Notes: generated by a model not told the origin, from the letters alone. A stretch of 64,000 nt of DNA from Aplectana chamaeleonis (GCA_029168955.1 JAPDOI010000373.1:372001-436000); one strand, 5' to 3'. Positions 22,136-35,382 are shown, numbered from the stretch's first letter. Numbers and translations: made by a program.

Positions 22136-23293
22136 TCAACATACCTAGGGTCCGCTGTCTTCATCCCCACTATTTTCTGTGTTGGTTGTAACAGACTTCG
22201 CAACATTGGAAACGATTTCGCTGTGCAGGATTTTTAGATAAAAATAAATAATTTAAAGAAACCTTCACACAAACATTTCAAGCCTTTAATGCGCATGTTC
22301 GGATGTTAGCAGTGAATCGTTTGCTGCTGTCATGGCGCATCTGTCACTTGTGTCAGATGACCGGCCGAGGAACCCTGCCTTTTGAGGTCGCCGAGTCGAC
22401 TTCACGGAGCTATATCGTTATAGATAGCGGGCACTGAGGTCTCGAACTTTGGGAACTATCCTGTCTTTGCTATTTACCAATGGGATCGGGAAGTTTCCTC
22501 TGGGTGATTTCATTTGATACAGGGACAAAGCGTTGCTGGCGAGAATGCGTGCTAACAACTTGAAATAAAAGTTATGCTGATGACTCCGTGTCTAGCATTT
22601 TCATGATCTTACGCTTTATGCACTTTTCGTACTAGGGTGCTTATTATTGTTGAAATCGCTTAGTTTTTTCTTTCTGTCTTGAACCTTTGTCGTGCTTTCG
22701 CAGGGATGAGCAGACCTTCCACGTCATCCATCGAGATGCGTATGTGTGTATCTATTTCTAGCCCCATTGACACTGTAAAAGAAGGAGGAATAATTGCATG
22801 TGTAGCAGACGTGATTCATCAAATCAAAGGCTTTTTCAAGCAGAATCCGTGCCAATTTGGCTCATTTGTCCCGTAATGCGGAACGAGAGCAGTGTTCATA
22901 GTAGGCGAGTGTTTTCGTCCATCCTAATTATTGCTCATTTTCATTTCGTGTTTGCATTCTTTAAGATTGTGCAATATAGGGTGGCGTGACGTAAGGAGCT
23001 TCGTAAAATATCCACGTTTGTACATATTCGTAAATTGTTTTTGAAAGGAAAAAAGTGTTTTGCATGACCAGATTAGATTAATGGTTCTTATGACTAAGTC
23101 CATAACCGCACTCATACTTGTAATGGGCCATAAATCTTGATGCGGTATGAATCCAACGCATGAAGCTATAGCCATTAAAGGCTGCAGAAGTGTGGTGCGA
23201 ACAAAAATGGATTTGGATATGTGTGGGAAGGACAATGCGTAGTTAATCATCTTGATCAATAACCAGATTAGTTGGTTGGCATCATACAATTTT

Positions 23294-23730
<437 letters not shown>

Positions 23731-23879
23731 GATGTCTGAAGGAATTTAGTGATAAGAAGCTCGGTCGGTCTTTTCATAGAATTGGAGTGATAACGTGATA
23801 AGAATTGGTTTCAGGAGAATTGGTGCCTCACGTCCATCAGAAACCGCATGATTCGTGTGCGGAACACAAATTTCACAGC

Positions 23880-26800
23880 GCCAAGCGCTGCAAAAAAGTG
23901 GGCGGAGCCCAAAAAAGAGTGCGCAGAGAGCTGGAAAACGTGGGCGGGATCCAATTACGAGTGCACAGAACGCCGGGAAATGTGAACAGGACCCAACTGG
24001 GAGTGCACAGCACGCCGGGAAATTTGGACAGGACCCAACTGGGAGTGCACATAGTGCCGGGAAAGGTAAGCGGGATTCAACTAGGAATGCACAGAACGCC
24101 GGAAAATGTGGACAGGACCCGACTGGGAGTGCACAGAAAGCCGGGAAGTTTGGACGGGACCCAACTGGGAGTGCACAGAACGCCGGGAAATGTGAACAGG
24201 ACCCAACTGGGAGTGCACAGCACGCCGGGAAATTTGGACAGGACCCAACTGGGAGTGCACATAGTGCCGGGAAAGGTAAGCGGGATTCAACTGGGAATGC
24301 ACAGAGCGCCGGAAAATGTGGACAGGACCCATTTGGGAGTGCACAGAAAGCCGGGAAGTTTGGACGGGGCCCAACTGGGAGTGCACATAGTGCCGGGAAA
24401 GGTAAGCGGGGTTCAACTGGGAATGCACAGAACGCCGGGAAATGTGATTAGGACCCAACTAGGATTGCACAGAACGCCGGAAAATGTGGACAGGACCCGA
24501 CTGGGAGTGCACAGAAAGCCGGGAAGTTTGGACGGGACTATAGTTGTGCTTTTTGACTAAACGGACCGAATGAATGAAAGAAAGAATATATTCGACTTCA
24601 AAATTTTCGAATAAACGAATGAATGAATAAATTCGACTTCAAATTTTTCGAATAAACGAATGAATGAATATATTCGATTTTAAATTTTTCGAATAAACGA
24701 ATGAATGAATATATTCGACTTCAAAATTTTCGAATGAACGAATGAATGAATATACTCGATTCTCTATTTCGAATGAATGAATATCGAAAATCGAATAATT
24801 TCGAATAAATGAATTAATTTAACTACGGGCCAACCGAATTCAGAGTTTTGCGACGCTACTGCTTTGAAGAGGCAGTTTTCAAGAATGGCATCGAAAGCTT
24901 CTGAACTGCTCAATATTTTCAATATTCCGCTCAGGCAGGGTTCATAAGTGGCGGCACGCAAAATCGATACGCATCGTTTCTACACTAGCAGCTGTCTGAT
25001 GCCACCCACAGCGGTTCTATTCATACAACGCCAGCGCGTCACGAGCGGGCGTTTCGTTAGACCCCGTTCAGAGTTCATTCGCGTCACGACGCGATGTTAT
25101 AATCAGCCTACATCTCGATCACGCTACGTCGCGTCGCGTCTTCGCTGGGTGTCCACAGTGAAGAGGCGCGATACATTCTGAAATGACGTGCTTTCCTAGA
25201 ACAATAGCGGTCGTATAGCGAGATGGAGCCGTTCGGCCCGCCACGCGCCAGCGATTCCACCAGTGTTACTGTCTTAGTTGGGGATAGTGTTCGCGGAATT
25301 TCTGGATTAGGCGTGATTCGTAGCTTTTTCGCTTTTCGTGAATTTGTTACTTCGACATTGTCTGCCCTAACAAGTATGAGCGGCAGAACTTGCTGCTATT
25401 TGATATTTACTCCACCGCTTTGAGTATTACTCATTTTGCCACCTATTCGTTTTTATTTCGTTTCCAAAAATCGATAAAAAAGAACAAAATCCAAATTAGC
25501 CATCGTCGACAGCCATAGAAGCACCTTGTCAAAGGTTGGGAAAAAATATACAAATCTCGCTCTATTGAGAATTCCCGTGCTTATTTTGATCTAGCGCATA
25601 TGTCGTGGTTTCAATTGCCCTATCAATTTTCGCGGCTTTAGCTTTGGCTGCTAAAAAAATGCTCAGTCGGTACCCTGGATCTCCATCAAATTTCAGGTTC
25701 AACTTTGAAAACCTCAAAGTTTTGCTGAAAACCAAAAAAAGCGTTGGATAGAAGACGATTTACACTTTCGACCAGTATTGCCCTTACCAGAAGAAAATTC
25801 CGGTCCGCAGTTGAGGACAAACGCTGTTGCAGCACGTAATGTGATGAAGTCGTGCTGGGACGAAGGTTGATCGTGCCGGGACTACGTGGTCCCACCAGTA
25901 TTGTCATCGTGTCGCGTGCTCATATAGCGGGTGTCTGCGATTGCGGACCAGAGATTTGCTCTGATGAAAGCACTTTTTCAAGTACTCGTCGAAAAAGATT
26001 TATTTTGAAACACATATCATCACTGGGAAGTTGAGGCGTTTCCATGTTTAATGAGGTTTGAGGCTGTGTTTGAGCTCATTACTCATCAGTTACGAATTAC
26101 GATTAACGATTTACGAGGATTTGAAAATTACGATTTACGCAATTCAAAATTTCAGTTACGCACAGCCCTGACTCACACTAGTGCTGGTGCACTGGCCCTT
26201 CGAAAAATTTCTGTGTATGATCCGGTAAAGGCTGTGTTAGATTATTCGAATTTATTCGAAGATCGAATATGTTCGAATAATTGTCAGTGTCGATAGTCGA
26301 TTTCGAATAATAATCGAATATGAGGTTTTTTCGATAGTCGATTTCGAATAATGATCGAATATCTGTTTTTTCGATAGTCGATTTCGAATAATGATCGAAT
26401 ATCTGTTTTTTTCGATGGTCGATTTCGAATAATAATCGAAAATCGGGATTATTCGATTACTCGATAATCGAATAAATGATCGAATAATTTATTCGAATGT
26501 TTATTCGATTGCGAATATTCGAGCACAACTATAGACGGGACCCAACTGGGAGTGCACAGAACGCCGGGAAATGTGATTAGGACCCAACTAGGATTGCACA
26601 GAACGCCGGAAAATGTGGACAGGACCCGACTGGGAGTGCACAGAAAGCCGGGAAGTTTGGACGGGACCCAACTGGGAGTGCACAGAACGCCGGGAACTGT
26701 GAATAGGACCCAACTGGGAGTGCACAGGACGCCGGGAAATTTGGACAGGACCCAACTGGGAGTGCACAGGACGCCGGGAAATTTGGACAGGACCCAACTG

Positions 26801-27836
26801 GGAGTGCACATAGTGCCGGGAAAGGTGAGCGGGATTCAACTGGGAATGCATAGAACGCCGGAAAATGTGGACAGGACCCAACTGGGAGTGCACAGCCGGG
26901 AAGTTTGGACTGGACATAACTGGGAGTGCCCATAGCGCCCGGAAGGGTGGGCGGGATCCAAATAGGAGTGCACAGAACGCTGGAAAATTCGGACGGGACC
27001 CAACTCGGAGTGCACACAGCACTTGGAAAAGCGGACGGGACCCAACTGGGAGTGCACGAAGCGCCAGCAAACGTGGGCGGGATCCACCCCGGAGTGCATA
27101 CTGCGCCGGAAAAAGTGGGCGGAACCCAACTGGGAGTGAACAGAGCGTTGAGGAAAGTGTGTGGGACCCAAATGGAAGTGCACAGAATGCTGGAAAATGT
27201 GGACAGGACCCAACTGGGAGTGCACAGAACGCCGGAAAATTCGGACGGGACCCAACTCGGAGTGCACACAGCACGTGGAAAAGCGGACGGGACCCAACTG
27301 GGAGTGCACAAAGCGCCGGTAAACGTGGGCGGGATCCACCCCGGAGTGCATACTGCGCCAGAAAAAGTGGACGGGACCTAAGTGGGAGTGCAAATAGCGC
27401 CGGGAAAAGCGAACGGGACCCAACTGGGAGTGCACACAGCGCCGAGAAAGGTGGGCGGGACCTAAGTGGGAATGCAAATAGCGCCGGGAAAAGCGAACGG
27501 GACCTAACTGGGAGTGCACACAGCGCCGAGAAAGGTGGGCGGGACCTAAGTGGGAGTGCAGATAGTGCCGGGAAAAGCGAACGGGACCCAACTGGGAGTG
27601 CACACTGCACCAGAAAAAAATGGGAGGGACCCAAAGGGAGTGCACACAGCGCCGGGAAAAGCTAACGGGACCCAACTGGGAGTGCACACTGCACCAGAAA
27701 AAGTGGGAGGGACCCAACTCGGAGCGCACTCTGCACCAGAAAAAGTGGGCGGGACCCAACTGGGAGTGAACAGAGCGTTGGGGAAAGTGTGTGGGACCCA
27801 AATGGAAGTGCGCAGAGCGCCGAGGAGAGTGTGAGT
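23880..27836 (+). repeat. 42-bp minisatellite array A (split by a hAT-like insertion)
   Basis: Unit about GGACCCAACTGGGAGTGCAC then AGAACGCCGGGAAATGTGGA (42 bp), roughly 16 units at 23880-24538 and 31 at 26534-27836. 24539-26533 is a later insertion; removing it and one 8-bp duplicate restores the array. Because 42 is a multiple of 3 the units are open in several frames and give 14-residue periodic ORFs (for example GVHRTPGNVDRTQL); I do not take these as proteins. Variation increases to the right. Arrays B, C and D are the same family. Confidence 0.95.
24539..26533. mobile_element. Non-autonomous hAT-like insertion, 1995 bp
   Basis: Ends are TATAGTTGTGCT and AGCACAACTATA, and the 8 bp GACGGGAC are duplicated on both sides (24531-24538 and 26534-26541). 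The 8-bp duplication is the hAT-superfamily size. The interior holds AT-rich TTCGAATAAACGAATGAATG repeats at both ends and a unique middle without a recognisable transposase. A truncated inverted copy lies at 37270-39019. Short ORFs in the middle recur between the copies but show no transposase motif. Confidence 0.85.
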
Positions 27837-27922
27837 GAGAGACTTAACCGGGAGTGCGCAGGCCATAAGCGGCCCATTATATCCATCCTTTATTGAAGGA
27901 AACCTTCGGGAAAACAAAATGA

Positions 27923-28526
27923 AATTCTGAACTGTTTTGCTTCGCTATAAAAGGGTTCTGATTTGGCAGAGTAGTATTTGTGAGAAGCTCTTTAAAAGAT
28001 GTGAAATACTTAGTGCATTAGATTTGGCTGAGAATTTAACACCGAAGAAACGTTGAAAATTTGTTGAAGTGATGTACTACTGATTTGGCGGTGCACGTTT
28101 TCACTAAACATCGGAAATTTAGTGTGGCATTGGAAGGCCAAATCACGCGTTATCTGAAAACAAACGAATGCTTATAACTAATGTTTGTTCCTGTTATATC
28201 TGCCCGAAAAGCTTTATCTAAAAAAAATCAAAGAGGAAGCAAAATCATAAAAGGAGAATGTGAATCCTGTCAGCACGAATGTGTGTACTCAGTTAGACGC
28301 GCGTGATATAACCTCTCAATGCCACACTAAATGTTCGATGGTTAGTGAAAACGTGCACCTCCAAATCAGTAGTACATCATTTCAACAAATTTTCAACGGT
28401 TCTTCTGTGTTAAATTCTCAGCCATATCTAATGCACTAAGTATTTCACATCTTTTAACGAGATTCTCAGAAATACCTTTCTGTCAAATCATAACCCTTTT
28501 ATAGCGAAGAAAAACAGTTTAGAATT
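27923..28526. mobile_element. Foldback tail of the composite repeat, copy 1
   Basis: Two arms of about 220 bp. The left starts AATTCTGAACTGTTTTGCTT and the right ends with its near complement at 28526. Motifs inside include GTGCACGTTTTCACTAA paired with TTAGTGAAAACGTGCAC. The same foldback follows array D (60538-61236), so it seems to be part of the array-bearing unit. Confidence 0.8.
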
Positions 28527-30063
28527 GTTCTTTGATTTTTGTCGAATCAATTTTCTACTAAATCGATTGTGCGAGCATTCGATTATGGAATATGTTTGTG
28601 ATCTCACATTTCCGACAACATTTCTATTCTCGAGCATGCTCGAAATTTGACTTGCGAACGTTCGTCTTTTGACAATTAATTCCGAACATAGTCGAAAGTC
28701 GATCGCAAATTATTGAGTCGGAACACTGTATAGTTGACAAGCAGGTCGATGAGACCCGAAGACCCACACCAAGTGTAAACTCCCTACAGTGTCGTTATAC
28801 AGTGTGGTGCAAAATTTTAAGGCCATCCCAGTCTTCCTCGGTACCAGCTTCAATGTTCGATTTTCAGTCACAACACCGTTACCATCGCGTTCAGGGTCAC
28901 AAAGTACCCCTATAACCATTTTCACATCTTTACTTGCTGCCAGAAAAAAAAGAATAAAATGCGATCAAACAAAAGTCGCCATTCTCGAGCGATGTAAAAT
29001 CATAAGAACGCTCCAATTTTTCAAATTCCAACAACAGATAACTACTGAGGAACAACAGTGTACAAAAACAGACATTTAGTAACTAGTTTTTTTTTCTGAA
29101 CGCGACGGTAATGTTGTTATGACTGATCGTCGAAGATTGAAGCTGTTACCGACAAAGACTGGGATGTCCTCGAACCACTCTGTGTAAATTTTTCTTGCTT
29201 AACAACTTTTTCCCCTATGAAGCTTTTCCCTCTATGCACGTAGATCGACAATGGATTAAGAAGCTTTTTCGGCATTGTTCGAGGTAGCGCCGTTGGCATT
29301 TTGACTCTCCAACACCGAACAAAGTCGAGTTTCAGCTATCAGTGTGAGGCCAGACTACTTGAGAGATCACGCTCAAGGGGGGGGGGAAGGCTGCGGGTGT
29401 ACTTCAAAAAAGTGGACAAGTCATGCTGTCTGTTCCTGGATTCTCATCCAGGTTATCAATTTTACACTTCTTGTAGTTAGGAAAGACAATCCAGGAGCAG
29501 GCAATATCATTTGTTCACATTCTAGAAGTCCACCCCCATACTTCCATTCTGTCTTCGCTAGAGCAAAGTCTAGCCAAGCCCATTTCTGTCGAGCGTTCAG
29601 GCATGAGGTACAGACCAAGGCAACGGAAAAAGGCGGTGGTTCGGTTGCGTTCTTTCACTAAGTTTACTGTGGTCATGGCTGGCTCGGTTCCAAGAGTAAG
29701 AGATTTTTTAGGGTTATGGTTTCTTCTCTTTTCAATTTTTTCGTGTTCCTTTTGCGTGTATCTTTAGTGAGGACCTTTGATGTATATATTGATATTGTGT
29801 GTGAGGGGGGGGGGTAGTGTTTTTTAACGTTTCTTGCGTTTTTTGTCTCCAAAATTGAGTTAAATAATATAATTCTACCGTCGACTGGGTACTTTTCGCC
29901 TCTGCGGACGTCGCGCCATAATCGGCAGCAAACTTTTTTTTCACAATTTTGGAGAAAAAAGTGCCGGAAACGTTTAAAAACACCATGTTTTCTCCAAAAT
30001 CCACAATACCAATGCATTTAAAGTCTTCAGTATACATACATGCAGGAATAACGCAAGCAAATG
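28527..30063. other. Mostly unassigned; one Tc3-like terminus
   Basis: At 28798-28830 TACAGTGTGGTGCAAAATTT and then TAAGGCC resemble a Tc3-type terminal repeat, but no opposite end or transposase is visible. The rest holds poly-G tracts near 29379 and 29805 and short ORFs without family resemblance. Confidence 0.4.
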
Positions 30064-30560
30064 AAAGGCAGCATATACAGTTTACCGCAATGTTAAAAGG
30101 ACATGGTGCGGTTGCGGTCACACACTAAAACTACGCTGGAAGACACCTAATTTCATTATCGATCGACAGCACAGCTGATTTTCTCAGTAAGTTACAGTTT
30201 TTCTTGTTTGTTTCGACATTAATTTTGTTTCCAACTCTTTAAATATTGCTAATAGGGGTTTTTCTTAATGCGTGAGGGAAATTAGCCGTTTTTTTGGGCC
30301 TCGAAGTGCTTCAAATTTCTGTTTTGAAACCGAAAAAATGGCAAATTCCTCTCGCACACCAAGAAAATCCCCTATCTGTAATAATATAAGAGTCAGAAAC
30401 ATAAGTATTGCCGAAGTAAACAAGAAAAAAAAAGAAAAACGGTATTTTACCCCAAAAGTGCTGTCGATCGATGATATTAGGCGTCTTCCACCGTAGTTTT
30501 AGTGTGTGACCGCAACCGCACCATCTCCTTTTAACATTGCGGTAAACTGTACGCTCACAA
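30064..30560. mobile_element. Foldback element with about 90-bp arms
   Basis: TTTACCGCAATGTTAAAAGG through the AACTACGCTGGAAGACACC region (30080-30150) is repeated inverted at 30485-30550. The outermost bases, AAAGGCAGCATA at the left and ACGCTCACAAACATGG at the right, resemble pieces of the AAAGGCAGCATACACGCTC termini at 8267 and 62733. The right half matches 2561-2785. Confidence 0.75.
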
Positions 30561-30594
30561 ACATGGTCATTCATAAGTCACACACTGGCGGGCA

Positions 30595-30720
30595 TCGGTG
30601 GCCGGTTGAGAGGAGTTGAACAGGTCCGCTCCGAACAATAAAATGGGTGAGCAAGGTCCAGAAACTCCTCCGCTTATGCCGAAAACTCCGCGTGTCCGCC
30701 TCTCGCCGAATTCATTGGAG
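30595..30720. repeat. Dispersed repeat, copy 2
   Basis: Matches 5045-5180 in direct orientation (see that entry). The next 250 bp contain spaced (C/T)GTAGACA motifs that recur at 34430-34610 and 37080-37260. Confidence 0.5.
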
Positions 30721-30984
30721 ATCAAATGTACTCACTCAGACGTTCGCCCTTGTCTACAGGACACGGATGAGATGTCACCTCACGCAATGCTCCCTGTAGA
30801 CATCCGAAAGTAGCAGAGATCGCCCCTCGAGAACTGGTCGTGGCCCCCCTCCATGGTGCCGTAGACAACCTATCCGTGGAAACGCTTTTGCTGTAGACAT
30901 CCCATCGGAGGAGAGTCTCCATCCCCGATTCCGCGTTCACATCCTATCAATATTCCGTAGACCTGATATTAACATCCCAGTGAA

Positions 30985-31670
30985 GCATCGGCAGCCTTAT
31001 GAAGTCAACAATTGAAATTCGAATACTTCGTGAAAAGCGGTTTCAAATATTATTCGAAATTCGATTATTTCGAAAACAGACGCTCGAATAATATTTGAAA
31101 TTCGAATATTTTAAAGAGCATATTCGAATTTTCGAAATTAGAATAATCGAAATGCACAATCATCATTTCATTAGAAGTTCTTTTTTTTTCTGATCAACCT
31201 TTGAAAGCACACTCTATCAAGGCACCATCTTGGCCTATTCACCCCACGCCCGAATTGGGGTTCTCACGCGATTGGATCGTGCGAAATATTGCGTCACCGT
31301 ACAAAATGCTCCATCGGTGGGATAGGCGGCTTGAACGGCCAGCCAACACAAACCGTTTTTCTCTAGTTTTGCATTTATTATGTTGCTGTCCAGATAGGGA
31401 CAGTGCTAGGGTTTTAGTTTCCAAAACCCTCCCGTTCCAGAGAAACAGTTACTTGAAATACGGGCGGGAGCGATTGAGCTCACTATTCTACAATGACTAC
31501 TCTAGAAACATTAGTTTGGTGTGGTCTTCGCGGCTTGAAAGATTTGGTTTTGCTCAGGCCTTGTAACTACGATTTGCGAATTACGAGGAATTTGAAAACT
31601 TACAATTTATGATTTACCAAATTACAAAATTCAGTCACGCGCAGCCCTGCGCGACGCGGCATGATCGATA
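30985..31670. other. AT-rich TTCGAA repeats and fragments of other repeats
   Basis: About 31010-31160 is an ATTCGAATATT-rich stretch like those at 33180 and 35690. About 31565-31645 resembles the middle of the hAT-like element (near 26090-26170). About 31537-31566 shares GATTTGGTTTTGC and AGGCCTTGT blocks with 50345-50376. Confidence 0.5.
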
Positions 31671-31990
31671 TTAGGGGTCGTTTATACTTCCGCCGCCATG
31701 CAGCGCGGAGAGGCACATTTCTGTAAGGCGTCGTTTACAGTTTTGCCGCTCAGCAGCGCGGCGAGGTGTAATGCTATATTATCGATCGTGTCGCGCCGCG
31801 TGATCAATACTACATTAATGCACGTGGCCGCGCCGCTTGGCGGCGTGAGTATGAACGACCCTTAATATTGATCACGCGGCGCGGCACGATTGATATTGTA
31901 AGATTGCACTTAGCCGCGCCGCTTTGCTGCGGAAGTATAATTTACAACTTAGAGGATCGCAATACGGCGCTCCTCTTGGCGGCGGGAGTA
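31671..31990. mobile_element. Nested GC-rich palindromes (MITE-like)
   Basis: AGGGGTCGTTTATACTTCCG at the left pairs with GAGTATGAACGACCCTT at about 31848-31863, enclosing a related inner copy; a further partial copy runs to about 31990. Repeated GCGGCGCGGC and TGATCGATATT motifs give alternative foldings. Confidence 0.65.
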
Positions 31991-33179
31991 TAAACGTCGC
32001 ATAAGGTCAATGGTACACATTGTCGCAGCCATGAGCGACAGTCATGGCATTTAGCACAAATACGGGACCAGCATCGGAGCAATGGCACCGGCCGACGTAG
32101 GAAGTTGTCGCGCGTCGGTCGCAGCGACTTGTCGTGGAGGGCTCACATATTGCAAATGTGCCTATTCCTGTCGTTGCCACTGTCACTGTGCAGTGCACTG
32201 CGACAGCGACAGATTTAAAGGGCGCGAGACGGTCGCTGTCGCTGTGCAGAGCGACGCATTCTCGTGTCGCAAAACTATACCATTTGCCTGACGCCCTTTT
32301 CATACCTTTGCTGCCACGTCAAATACCGCTTAATTAAGAAAAATGATAAAACGTGGCGGTGGCGGAGAAAACGCTCTCGATCGTTATTACCGCTATAGCG
32401 GCGTTTCCGCGCTTTACTGTCTCGTTACCAGTTCAGATCGCGAATCGATACCGCCACCATTCTCATATGAAGAGAAGCTAGTTGCCAACTTCCGGCTAAT
32501 TTTTCAGTAATCCATTACACTGGCTTCATTGTAGTTCAAAAGTGGCATTTTCCGCAACTGCGAAAGGGCGTAGGGGTTCAAGCTCGCGTGTTCAGCCCTG
32601 TCCCCCACCTGAAGTCGTGCAAACTCGGCGGCAGCAAATTAGCTTAGGCCGCGCCGCGCCGTAGTAGTAGGTTTTGAGAACAGGCGCTAGGGTCTTGGCG
32701 CTTGGGTGCAGTAAGGCACTTCCCCGGAAAGGTATAGTGGTGGTCAAGTCTCGCCTGTAGCCAAGCGTCTTGTGCTAAACGCGCGCGACGCGCTTACGGA
32801 GACTATAAATACTCAAGCGGCTGCGCTATGTCGGAGCGGATTAAAATGGGTCCTAATTTTGCCGAGCAAACAAAATCTGTACTTGCGATCACTATCATAG
32901 TAGCAGGGGATAGCACTAAAAATAATTATAATTGAACGGAATGAAATTGAAGACGGATTAATAATGAAAGAGACGAAAAAGTTGTTACGGCCGCCTCTGC
33001 CATGGTGCAGTGGGCGCCACGTGCTTGCTGCGCGGGCAAGGCGTCAGATCATTAATACATCAACGCCACCCCCGCGCGTGCCGCGTGCCTAACATTGCGG
33101 TAGGCCGATGAATATTTCTACAAAGTGATAGTCACAGCAAATGGCAGCTCAAAACTATTTTTTCGAAATAGCACTATCA
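31991..33179. other. Unassigned GC-rich then mixed sequence
   Basis: Around 32100-32280 there are repeated GTCGCTGTCGC and GCGACAGCGAC inversions. No gene recognised; ORFs at 32082 and 32007 are overlapping shadows of that low-complexity region. Confidence 0.4.
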
Positions 33180-34640
33180 TTCGTGAATTCGAGAAAATTT
33201 ATCCGAAAATAGAAAAAATTATTCGAAAATTCGAAAATTTTGATTTTCGAATGTACTCGAAAATTCGAAATTCGAAAAATCAGTTTTCCGAATAAACTCG
33301 AAAATCCGAAATTCGAAAATACCATTTTCGAGTTTATTCGAAAATTTGAAATTCGAAAGATTTGATTTTCGCATATATTCGAAAATTTTTATATATACAC
33401 TACTTAATGGGAAAGCCATTTAAGCGTAGTCCGGAATGAGAAAAATGGAGTACCTTGCGAGGATGCCCTCCCTATTATGCTTTGGCATTTTCAGTCTTTT
33501 TCGAATACTCGACTTTTCGAAACTTTAGTTTTTCAAATAGTTCGAAAATTTGAGCTCTTTGAATATTCGACTTTCGGTTTTCGAATCATTCGGAAATCAG
33601 CACTTTTAGTAGTTAAAGCTGTGAGTGACTCTAGCGCAGATCATAAAACCTTTCTATCTCAGAAAGGTAGGTGGACCATCAAGACTTAAATGTTTCTTCG
33701 TGTCAAAATTTTTCCAGGTAGGCTATTTGGTACACATCGGACCGAATTGTTATTTTCGAAAACTACTAGAATGCTTTTTGGAATTTCGAATCATTCAAAA
33801 TTCGAGAATTTTGATTTTCAAATATTATGCGAATATTTCGAAAACGGACTTCCGAATGATATTCGAAATTCGAATACTTCGTAAAAAACTAACTACGCTT
33901 ATTTATTTAAATCTACTTTTTTTTCTAGCTACATTTACATCTCCCCGAGTATTGACAACATGGATGGGAATCAGGGTAAATGAACACAATCGAATGATCA
34001 AAGATTCCTCTCAAACATCTTAAAACGACGACGCAAGTGATACACATAAGCGGACGGAAAACAACAGAAATCTACCTACGAAGGCGGTTGCTGAAAGCTC
34101 CGTAAACCACGGAATCCTACGGGTCCACCACGGGGAACTCCGCGAGGTCCACCTCTCGGCAGGACACCAACACCCCTTCCACGGAAAGACGTTATTGAAA
34201 AACGAATCACAGATCTCACATAAACAAAAAATAAGAAGAATTATTACAGAAGTCTACAGCATCATTTAAAAAAAACGAATTGCGAATCTAACATAACCAA
34301 AAAAGAGAACTCTGACGGCACAATCTTCGTGATACCTTGATTGATGGACGCTACCAACACCCCTCCTCGCGAATGTTCTGTAGAACAGCCCATCGACCTA
34401 CACCGCCGTAGGCATCCCGAATCGACGTCCTGTGGACAACAACTCGGTCTAGGTCGATTTGTGGCACTCGGCGGGATTGCTGGTCGATAGGCTGTTTAAC
34501 AGCCCGTCGCCCCCTGCTCAACAGCACACCGGGACGGCCCCGCGTAGAGCTGCCTGTTCGCCAGCGGTGACTCGTTCTGGGCGGATCGACGTCCTGTAGA
34601 CAACGGCGAACGTCTGAGTAATAACCCAAATGTGGATGGG
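33180..34640. repeat. Segmental duplication, copy 1
   Basis: From about 33395 (AAAGCCATTTAAGCGTAGTC) to about 34620 (GACAACGGCGAACGTCTGAG) it matches 35597-37271 in direct orientation, apart from an extra insert in copy 2. The first 700 bp are TTCGAAAAT-type AT-rich DNA; the last 600 bp are GC-richer and hold a - strand ORF region (RRAVKQPIDQQSRRVPQID) conserved between copies. No known protein family. Confidence 0.7.
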
Positions 34641-34644
34641 AAAT

Positions 34645-34775
34645 GTGGCATCGAAATAGCCCACGTGTGGCATCGTAATAGCCCACATGTGGGCTATTAC
34701 ATCGTAATAGCCCACATGTGGGCTATTACGATGCCACATGTGGGCTATTTCGATGCCACATGCGGGTTATTCCGA
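34645..34775. repeat. Iterated palindrome AATAGCCCACATGTGGGCTATT
   Basis: AATAGCCCACATGTGGG and its complement recur several times, joined by CATCGTAAT or CGATGCCA. Each unit is self-complementary, so the block can form several hairpins. It lies right after the end of duplication copy 1. Confidence 0.85.
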
Positions 34776-34849
34776 TGGTTCCCACCACGGTCTCCGTGTG
34801 CGGGACCACCCCCCCCCTAGCCGTGGGGACCATCCCCTCAGCTGCCGAA

Positions 34850-35380
34850 AATTATTCTTCGGCTTCTAAGTGATCCTTCGAAGGTGACTTGAAGTCACCT
34901 TCCAGAATCGGCCTCGAAATGCCGAGTGAGCATTCGGTGGGACCCTTCGGTTTGTTTACTCTGAGCATGATACTGATACCAGAAAAAAACTCAATTCTTA
35001 ACAAGCTCGAGGTTGCAGTACAATAGCGATGCCACAGCGATGCCATAGCGATTTTATTTCACGCACCGCATGATTTGCTATGCAACCGCGATGCTATTTC
35101 GCGGAAGAGTTGCATTTCGATGCCATAGCGATGCTATATCGCGCAAAAGCTGCATTTCAGTGCCATAGTCATGGAACAGATATACCAAAATTCTCAGAGA
35201 TCCCGTAGACCCTGTATTACCATCCCAGTGAACCATCAGCCGCCTTATGACGTCACCAATCGAAAGGAGGTTTATCTCCTTAAGAAACTTGATAAAGAGG
35301 CTCGATTTTCTCTAATTCGGTTCTAATCTAACCGGAACAGAAAAAAATTGGACCCTCTCAACCAAATTTTGTAGGAAAAA
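34850..35380. other. Degenerate short repeats
   Basis: 34870-34965 resembles 62215-62320 in part (AGTCACCTTCCAGAATCGGC against AGCCACCTTCCAAGGCTGGC). 35020-35170 repeats GCGATGCCATAGCGAT-like units. No gene. Confidence 0.45.
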
Positions 35381-35382
35381 AC

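Larger units (their letters stand above)
20750..23290. other. Mostly unassigned region downstream of ced-3
   Basis: Apart from the foldback at 21010-21187 and a poly-C tract I see no gene. One + strand stretch, 22705-22875, follows TTTCGCAG and encodes a coding-like peptide (GGIIACVADVIHQIKGFFKQ) before TAA. It may be an exon of an unknown gene; support is weak. Confidence 0.4.

Noticed and set aside
25852..26034. A protein-coding gene in the middle of the hAT-like element (CDCGPEICSDESTF region, repeated near 37542-37727)
   Set aside because: Conserved between the two copies only as repeated DNA; no transposase motif and no longer frame.
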